Assembly (NCBI RefSeq): GCF_039555335.1
Contig: NC_092636.1
Location: 56,289,706 to 56,353,705, forward strand
Source: Amphiura filiformis
Taxonomy: Eukaryota; Echinodermata; Ophiuroidea; Amphilepidida; Amphiuridae
DNA: 64,000 bases
Reading direction: 5' to 3'
The notes under the pieces: generated by a model
Seen by the model: only the letters and a program-made list of their open reading frames with translations
What the model was told of the DNA's origin: nothing
Databases searched by the model: none
Program-made: the position numbers and the translations under genes
In this document: piece by piece, positions 57,900-64,000 of the stretch
How positions within the stretch are numbered: the first letter of the stretch is position 1
Layout: each line of letters starts with the position of its first letter

Positions 57900-59076
57900 T
57901 CCCCGATCTCACTGCTCGCAAGGGTAGTGACCAAGATCGGGAGGGAGGATTGCAACGTCATTCTGATAGCACCGTTCTGGCCGAAACACCTGTGGTTTCG
58001 ACCGATGGTGGATCTACTAGCGGCTCAGCCGCCAGTACTCCCCGAGTTACCAAATCTACTCCGGATGCCCGGAGGAGAGGTACCAAGTCTACCACTAGAG
58101 CACCTGCAGTTAGCTGCATGGCCCTTATCAGGAACGTGCGGCGGAGGGAGGCTTTTCATCAGAAGCTGCTTCTTCATCGCCGGGGTAGACGAGTCTACCC
58201 TCCGCACGTATAGTCAGCGTTTGGCTCCCTACTACGCATGGTGCGATGAGAGAAATACATCTCCCACTAGAGCCCCTGTGCCTCTCGTGGCAGATTTTCT
58301 GACAGAAAAGTTCAGGTCAGGACTTCAGCAGGCAACGATAGCCAACTACAAGTCAGCCATTCTCTCGATTCATCGGGATTTGAAGACGGGTCGACTATCA
58401 ATTCAGATGGGTCCCTAAGTCTTCTTCTCGACGGTATGTTCAACGAGCGCCCGCCGAAAGGAAGGTGGTCCCTCCATGGGACCTCAACACAGTCTTGGAG
58501 TATATTAGGGGTCCCCCCTTTGAGCCCCTGTCAAAAGCGACCCTTAAATACGTCACTCTTAAGGCGGCCTTTCTCCTGGCGTTGGCTTCGGGACGGCGCT
58601 GCTCAGAGTTGCACGCAGTCTCGAAGTCAGCCTCCGTTTTTACTAACAACGGAGCGACGCTGTTTCTTCGCCCGGATTTCCTTGCAAAAATGAGCGAAGT
58701 ACATTCCGACACTCGCCCCTCTTCCTACCCAGTATTGGGCAGGGTTCGTCAATAGCCGAAGACAGGTTGTGGTGCCCGTGAGGGCGCTACAGCACTACCT
58801 TGGCGAACACAAACCTTAAGAGGGGCTCATGACCGCTTATTTATCACCCACGCAGAACCGCACGGTCCAGCCGCTAAACAGACTCTGGCACGGTGGCTGG
58901 TCCAGGTGTTGGTGGACTCGGGGGCGGCAAAAGACGCGCGCCCCAAGGCCCACTCAACCAGATCTATCTCATCTTCGTGGGCCTACCATAGGGGGGGCCC
59001 CATTGAAGAGATTTGTCAGGCTGTGTCCTGGAAGAACCCGTCGTCCTTTTCCACGGTTTACTACAAAAAAACGTAA
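57900..59076 (+). pseudogene. DIRS tyrosine recombinase, frameshifted
   Basis: The integrase of DIRS elements, which inserts a circular intermediate without a target duplication. It begins with the conserved block REDCNVILIAPFWPKHLWF. The N-terminal core-binding part is STLRTYSQRLAPYYAWCDER with VADFLTEKFRSGLQQATIAN. The catalytic set is present: Arg in ALASGRRCSELH (codon 58594), H-x-x-R as HSTR (58951-58962), Trp in QAVSWKNPSS and the nucleophile Tyr in SSFSTVYYK (about 59058). Stop TAA at 59074. Frame changes occur between the segments, near 58420 and 58755-58830. Confidence 0.9.
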
Positions 59077-59381
59077 ACCAACGACCAGGCGATAAGTTCA
59101 CCAGGGCTGTTCTGGGGAGATAACATGGTGGTTGGGTATCAGGTGTTTTGCGGACAATCAGAATTCCAACATGGTAAGAACCAGTGTTTCTATTCTTAAC
59201 CACTGCACTTTCAGTTCAGGGTTTTTGTCTGTTCACGTAGTCTTTCTGTTTCCGGCCGTGAGGGGGGGAAATAGTTTGACCTCGCGATTACCATGCTACC
59301 CACTCTCCCGATCCTTATCAGATGCTGGCCAATCTTGTTCCTCCATCCGTCGGTTACTTGCTAGATCGATCTTTCAGATGT

Positions 59382-59505
59382 TGATGCAAGAAGTATCTTA
59401 ATCAACATCGGAACGGTAAGATCGACGGTGTACTGAGTCTAGTCCCAAACAAAAATGTTTGGTAGACTCATAACCGTGCGATCTTACCTTTCCGATGTTG
59501 ATTAT
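59382..59505. repeat. DIRS internal complementary region
   Basis: The first half (GATGCAAGAAGTATCTTAAT ... GTACTGAGTC) is the complement of the left element end. The second half (TAGTCCCAAACAAAAATGTT ... CCGATGTTGATTA) is the complement of the right end. It is therefore a copy of the head-to-tail junction of the two ends, as in DIRS-1, where it is thought to template restoration of the termini. Small indels against both ends fit an old copy. Confidence 0.93.
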
Positions 59506-59555
59506 CTCGACCCGGCCGCCCCTACAAGTTTGGCCGAGTAGGGGCTGCCCAAGTC

Positions 59556-59768
59556 GGATAAGGGATGATTATCGTGGGTGACGTCACCGAATGGGTGAGT
59601 CCACTCGGGGGATCGGGGGGTTTTTGTTATTTATTCATTTATGTGGGACAAAATGACTATTGGTTTTTCGCAAGATCTCGGGATCGATGCAAGAAGTATC
59701 TTAATCAACATCGGAAAGGTAAGATCGCGACCGGTTATGAGTCTACCAAACATTTTTGTTTGGGACTA
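59556..59768. repeat. DIRS right inverted terminal repeat
   Basis: GGATAAGGGATGATTATCGT to ...TTTTTGTTTGGGACTA. It extends the left repeat outward by a tail containing the small hairpin CCAAACATTTTTGTTTGG. Unequal repeats with a longer right one are typical of DIRS-1. Confidence 0.92.
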
Positions 59769-59921
59769 TTTCACGATATCTTTGCAAAACGAATTAATCT
59801 GCAAGAAATATTTTGTACATGTATACATTATGTAGCCAGAGGTTTCCAGTGATATAAAAATCTCAACTTTTTTTGAAAAAAGTGGGGGGATGAGGCTGTG
59901 GATCACGAAATGCCCCTTTAA

Positions 59922-61621
59922 AAGGTCTATCTATTTTAAAACCATCGAGATGATCTAAACAGTAAACATTGTTTGCCAGGTTTGTGCAGCAAATACCAGC
60001 AATTACTAAATGTTCATGCATTAAATATGGTACCGTAATACACGCTATACATTTGTATAACAAATGCCATGTTTGCGTGAATGGTCGATAGGCTTTCCGG
60101 TCGTAAACAACCCATGCTAGGATGCTCGCGAATAGGTAGGATATGTGTGCCTACTGCCTAGGCTCGCGAGCTATTTACACAAAACGCGAATGATGTACCG
60201 TACGCGATGTTCGTCCAAACACAGTGGACTGAGCTCAAGCAAACGATTTCAATTAGTGATAATGGAAAAACTTTTAAAAACGATAAGGAATTGGTAGTTT
60301 TTAGTCAAAAATTACTGTATCTTTTAGTTGTGGAGGAAAATAACAGCACACAGAATGTTGCATATCAGCGTTTAAGCTTTGACTAGTTACCTTTGGTGGC
60401 CAAATGTGCAGGGTTGGACGTCAAAACCTGTTTTGTCCACAAAGCGGTTAAAACTAAGTTTTTAAAACCAGGTTTAAACAGTACGACGGCAACTTAGCTC
60501 ACTTCCGGTAATTTTTACCAGTGTGACATCTGGTGTTACGTAATGCAATGTTGAAAATCAGCCGGCAAATACGGTTTTTCAGAAAACATTAAAAAAATTA
60601 AATGCACGAGTCATTTCTCCCTTCATTCTCGTATTGAGCCCATAGTTAAGATTTGAAACATGGGTATAACTTGGCAAACAATAACGTGTAAAAGTTGTAT
60701 TATTGCGGAAAAAATTTATAATTTTGGTGCACGAAGTAGCCTAAGGCCAATGGAACTCGATTATTAGTTTCCGATTGGATGTTTAAAAAAAAGGACGAGG
60801 TCGCTATTTCATTATTCATTATTCGGTCTCTTTTCATTATCCATTATGTCAACAAAATCAATGATTTTATGAACAGCTTTCTCCAAATTTAGGTACCCCA
60901 CCAGTACCAAATTATATATTGTTGATGAAAGACCATCTCAAAACAGGTATTAATGCTTAGAATTTTTAGATCATCTTTACAGACATTTTGCAACAGATTG
61001 AGAAAAGATTTGAATTTGTTTTCATAAAAATGTAAAGAAATTAGCAATTTTTGTAATCACTAGAAACATGAGGAGGTAATCCTTAAATTTCCATTATTTA
61101 CTACATCCTCTACCCCTACAGCTAAGAAAAAGTGCTGATTATGATCGGCAGGGGATGTCAGACATTTTGAGAGTTTCAATTTTGATTATTTCCATTTCAA
61201 TGTTCAGATAATTGACTTTTTTATGAAAATAATGAAAGTTTTGGTCAAATTGAAAAAGTGATGCGGGCGGTCAATAGGAAACTAACAATCGAGTTTCATT
61301 AGCCTAAAATTAAAAAATGAGAAAAGATGCATGTCAAGAACACTAAAATGGTTATATCTACAGGTTTGAGGAAATGCCGCTCGTATGCTTTTCTGAAATG
61401 ATAAACATTAATTACCCTGAGCTTGTATTAAATTTTCAGCGAAAAATGAGCGGTGGAACAACCTGGTTGAAAACGTAGGTTGAAAAGTTGCTTTCTTTGA
61501 GGCCTCATGTCTTCATTGTGCGTTGCGTGAGGAATGTCTCGTAATGCCGGGTCCCAAGCGTGCGACACACATGCCTAATCTAGTATTAGATTTTTACAAA
61601 ATAAAATACCGGTACTACAAT
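59922..61621. other. NDUFC2 intron sequence, nothing recognised
   Basis: AT-rich intronic sequence between the nested DIRS block and the next transposon. No inverted repeat, exon or RNA gene supported. Confidence 0.35.
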
Positions 61622-63664
61622 TACCGTATTCATTCCAATAAGTGCCCAGGGCGCTTAACAAAGTCATTTTGGGTGGGCGCTTATTTTTTACCTAGTTTAC
61701 CTAATTTTTTTGTAAGGGGTGTTGAATAGAGACAAATTTACGTATGTTTTAAAAGAGTCCTGAGACATTCTAGTAGCTTTTCTGATGTAGAAAATGTATT
61801 GCAAGTAGGCCTGTTATCGACTGTCGAAAGTATCGATAGTCGGAAAATTCAAAGACTTCCGACATGTTGGAACACTCAATGGTAGTATCGATACACAAAC
61901 GATGCACCGTCTCACATCACTAGCCACTGAATGCACTATCCGTTTAGAAAAATCACTAACCGTTTAAACGTAAACAAAATTTGTAATACTCTCTCTAATT
62001 TTGTTACGCTAGACATTGAATAGAAATGCACACATCATTGTCAGTGGTACCGGTACATGATTGCCATTCTTTTGTGGTACCGACTGCCGATGTCAATGAC
62101 TGTCAGTGACTTGGGTAGAAGACTTTTATCCAACCAGGGATGCTTGGTCACCGTCAGTGACAAACACCAACCCTAATAATCAACACAATTGACAGAGGAA
62201 GGCGTGGCCTAAAGTAACTTGCTTGATATTCTCCACTCTTGTACATGTATTCCCTAGTGGTATCAATTTTTGTTGTTGCTGAGATCATCGCTAGTGATCC
62301 ACCCCAACCAATCAAATTTGTGCCCTCTGTGTGTCTTGAAGTCACTCACGTGGTATCCAGTGACCTGACCATATGTGAATAGAAATTTAATTTATTCCAA
62401 TAGTATGCTTTTTAAAAAAGAACCCAGACAGATGAAAGGTAAAAGTATACATCACAGTTTCAGCTCTGAGTCTGATCTTGTTTAGTATTAAAAAAAAAAA
62501 AAACAAGTTGTTTTATAGAAAAGTAAGATTTGTTTCATATCATTATCAAATAACATATGAGGTTAAATGCTAAATATTTACCATATATACTTTCCCCCCC
62601 CCCCCACACTCCATTTTCTCACCTCTCGTCTCACATTCTTTGAATCCTCTCTCTCTCCCCGCCTTCTTAGCACCCCACCCTCTCTTTTTCCATTTGGTCG
62701 TAATTCTTTTCAACCCCTCTCTTAACCAGTTCCCCTGTCTCACCCTGGGTCTCACCCTTCTCTCCACCTCTTCCTCCCATGCCAGCTTCCGAATCTCAAT
62801 CTCCTCGCTCTCTCTTTACTGTCCCCCTAGCCCCTGCTATCACTTTACTGTCCACCAAACCCCCTCACTTTACTCTCCCCTACCCCTCGCTCCCTATCCC
62901 CTCGCTCTCACTTTACTATCCCGTTCCCACCCCCCTCTCGCTCGCCCTCTCTCTTGGTTGATATTCTTACTTTATTTTAATACCCAAAATAAATTCTAAA
63001 TTAGCTATACTCATCCTCTTGGGCTCTAGACACATGGCGCCATGTGATGGTGCCAATGTGTCTAGCTCCCATGGTGTGTGGTTATATATTTTGGATGTCT
63101 TTTGAATTATTCATGAAGACAATTTGACAGTGACTGATGATGTCGGTGACATGATTCTTATTCATCCAATGATACTCGTACAAAAGTCTCACATAGCAGT
63201 GATGAGAAAAAAATGACCAATAAAGAATAATGCACTAGGACAAGCACATGTATGTAAATATCATGTCAGTGAAATGGGCACCTCAACCAATTACAGCTTT
63301 GGAATATCATGACATAGTGTTCACTATTGTGCAGATCACGTGGGGTAGAGCAGTAATGCCACACACACGTTCTAGAGCATTTGTTTTGATGAATATTAGG
63401 TAAGCTTAATTGGAGATATTTCCCACGCTGTCAGGTTGTTGACTGTCGATACATGTCGATTGTCGAAAGTATTTTCTTCCGACATGGCGATACACAAAAT
63501 CTCTATCGATAACACCACTAATTGCAAGTTTACACAGGACTTGTAGTCCTCCAGCTATTTCACCGTATATCGACGTCTATTTGTCACTTCAACATTGATG
63601 GTATTGGAAATTTCCTGGGTGGGCGCTTATTAGGGCACGGGCGCTTATTGGAACGAATACGGTA
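61622..63664. mobile_element. MITE with TACCGTATTC ends, split by a hAT-like insert
   Basis: TACCGTATTCATTCCAATAA at the left and TTATTGGAACGAATACGGTA at the right are inverted copies, with GTGCCCAGGGCGCTTA against GGGCACGGGCGCTTATT just inside. Without the insert the element is about 320 bp, close to the 336-bp relative at 35149-35484. Confidence 0.8.
61806..63520. mobile_element. hAT-like non-autonomous element with 8-bp TSD
   Basis: TAGGCCTGTTATCGA at 61806 and the inverted form of TAGTGGTGTTATCGA ending 63520 are the termini (12 of 15 identical). The 8-bp duplication ATTGCAAG is perfect at 61798-61805 and 63521-63528. ACTGTCGAAAGTATCGATAG-type subterminal repeats are present at both ends. 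A pyrimidine-rich low-complexity tract (62590-62960) lies inside; no transposase frame is recognised. Confidence 0.87.
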
Positions 63665-63862
63665 CATCATAAATATTTCAAATGATTATCCTCATGGCAG
63701 TTTTGCAATTCACCTTGACTGCCATCCAAGACAGAGTGGGATTGGCAAAATATGGAAAGTGTTGTTAATCAATATTAAAATATTGACTCTGACACAACAT
63801 GATAACATTTTGAGACAGTTGAATAATTCTGATTTTGTGTACATGTATTGTTTAATTTGTAG

Positions 63863-64000
63863 GTATTTACAAACATATAACCACTGCCTTGATTGCTGGA
63901 TATGCAGGAACTAAATATGGTGAGTGGGGAGACAGAGAAACCAGGAAAAGAGATTACATCCTTGAAGAATACATGCAAAGACATCCAGAAGATTTTCAAA
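63863..64000 (+). CDS. NDUFC2: NADH dehydrogenase 1 subunit C2, coding exon 2 (runs off the right edge)
   Basis: Acceptor tttaatttgtag is followed by a phase-1 continuation. With the G from exon 1 it reads GIYKHITTALIAGYAGTKYG, a second membrane helix, then a charged stretch with RKRDYILEEYMQRHPEDF. The block R-x-R-(D/E)-x-x-x-x-YM-x-x-HPEDF is the C-terminal signature of NDUFC2. The joined product is 84 residues so far against roughly 119 in mammals, so about 20-30 residues remain beyond the window. Distance and phase make the 15.2-kb intron unusual but consistent. Confidence 0.88.

Larger units (their letters stand above)
52471..59768 (+). mobile_element. DIRS-1-type tyrosine-recombinase retrotransposon, complete ends
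   Basis: The element has the full DIRS-1 plan: a left inverted terminal repeat (52471-52651), gag-like region, RT/RNase H, tyrosine recombinase, an internal complementary region (59382-59505) and a longer right inverted repeat (59556-59768). The boundaries are set by the internal region itself, which reads GTACTGAGTC|TAGTCCCAAA, the complement of the right end (GGGACTA) joined to the left end (GACTCAGTAC). No target duplication is visible, as expected. The body is GC-rich against an AT-rich host intron. All three frames are broken, so the copy is dead. Direction of coding is plus, the same as NDUFC2. Confidence 0.95.
52278..59921. mobile_element. MITE with TTTCGTGATCC ends, split by the DIRS element
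   Basis: Left TAAAGGAGTATTTCGTGATCC-type end and right GGATCACGAAATGCCCCTTT form inverted termini. Removing the DIRS insert leaves about 346 bp (52278-52470 plus 59769-59921), a normal MITE size. The left half ends in the 30-bp palindrome next to the DIRS insertion. Confidence 0.7.

Noticed and set aside
62640..62999. Ser/Pro/Leu-rich open frame
   Set aside because: Produced by a long pyrimidine-rich low-complexity tract inside the hAT-like element; no start context or homology.

Overview
This 64 kb window is AT-rich, intron-rich animal nuclear DNA, probably from a marine invertebrate. The gene set (acid ceramidase, a RING/B-box/NHL TRIM protein, the complex I subunit NDUFC2), GT/AG introns of several kb and a very dense load of palindromic and DIRS-type transposons fit an echinoderm, hemichordate or similar genome. 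The species cannot be fixed from the sequence.

Layout. (1) 1-2024, minus strand: the first three coding exons of an acid ceramidase (ASAH1-like) gene that runs off the left edge. (2) 2.1-17.9 kb: intergenic, no gene recognised, a patchwork of foldback/MITE elements and a (CTATA)n tract. (3) 17972-39568, minus strand: a TRIM-type E3 ligase gene. One large exon (17972-19969) carries RING, two B-boxes, coiled coil and an NHL-like propeller. Seven small acidic Ser/Gln/Glu/Asp-rich exons lie upstream over about 16 kb. All have consensus splice sites and all are phase 0-0, and several share a QQ-x-V/I-D motif, so the array looks like duplicated, freely skippable exons. (4) 39.87-46.17 kb: a near-identical tandem duplication whose breakpoint lies in a foldback element; one copy carries 1.3 kb more than the other. 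(5) 48548-64000, plus strand: NDUFC2, with a first coding exon at 48548-48662 and a second from 63863 to the window edge. Its 15.2 kb intron holds two DIRS-like tyrosine-recombinase retrotransposons and several nested DNA elements.

The best preserved mobile element is a 7.3 kb DIRS element (52471-59768). It has unequal inverted terminal repeats and an internal complementary region that fuses the two outer ends, exactly the DIRS-1 plan, but its gag, RT/RNase H and recombinase frames are broken. It sits inside a small MITE next to a 30-bp perfect palindrome. A second, different DIRS fragment (about 49.47-51.5 kb) is interrupted by a tRNA-like insertion and flanked by 127-bp direct repeats.

The genes do not form one pathway: acid ceramidase is lysosomal sphingolipid catabolism, the TRIM protein is a predicted cytosolic ubiquitin ligase, and NDUFC2 is a mitochondrial inner-membrane accessory subunit. 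The most unusual signals are the symmetric acidic exon array of the TRIM gene, the inverted repeats of about 0.7-1 kb around one of its exons, and a 108-bp satellite in an intron whose every unit carries nuclear-receptor half-sites with DR4, DR4 and DR5 spacing.
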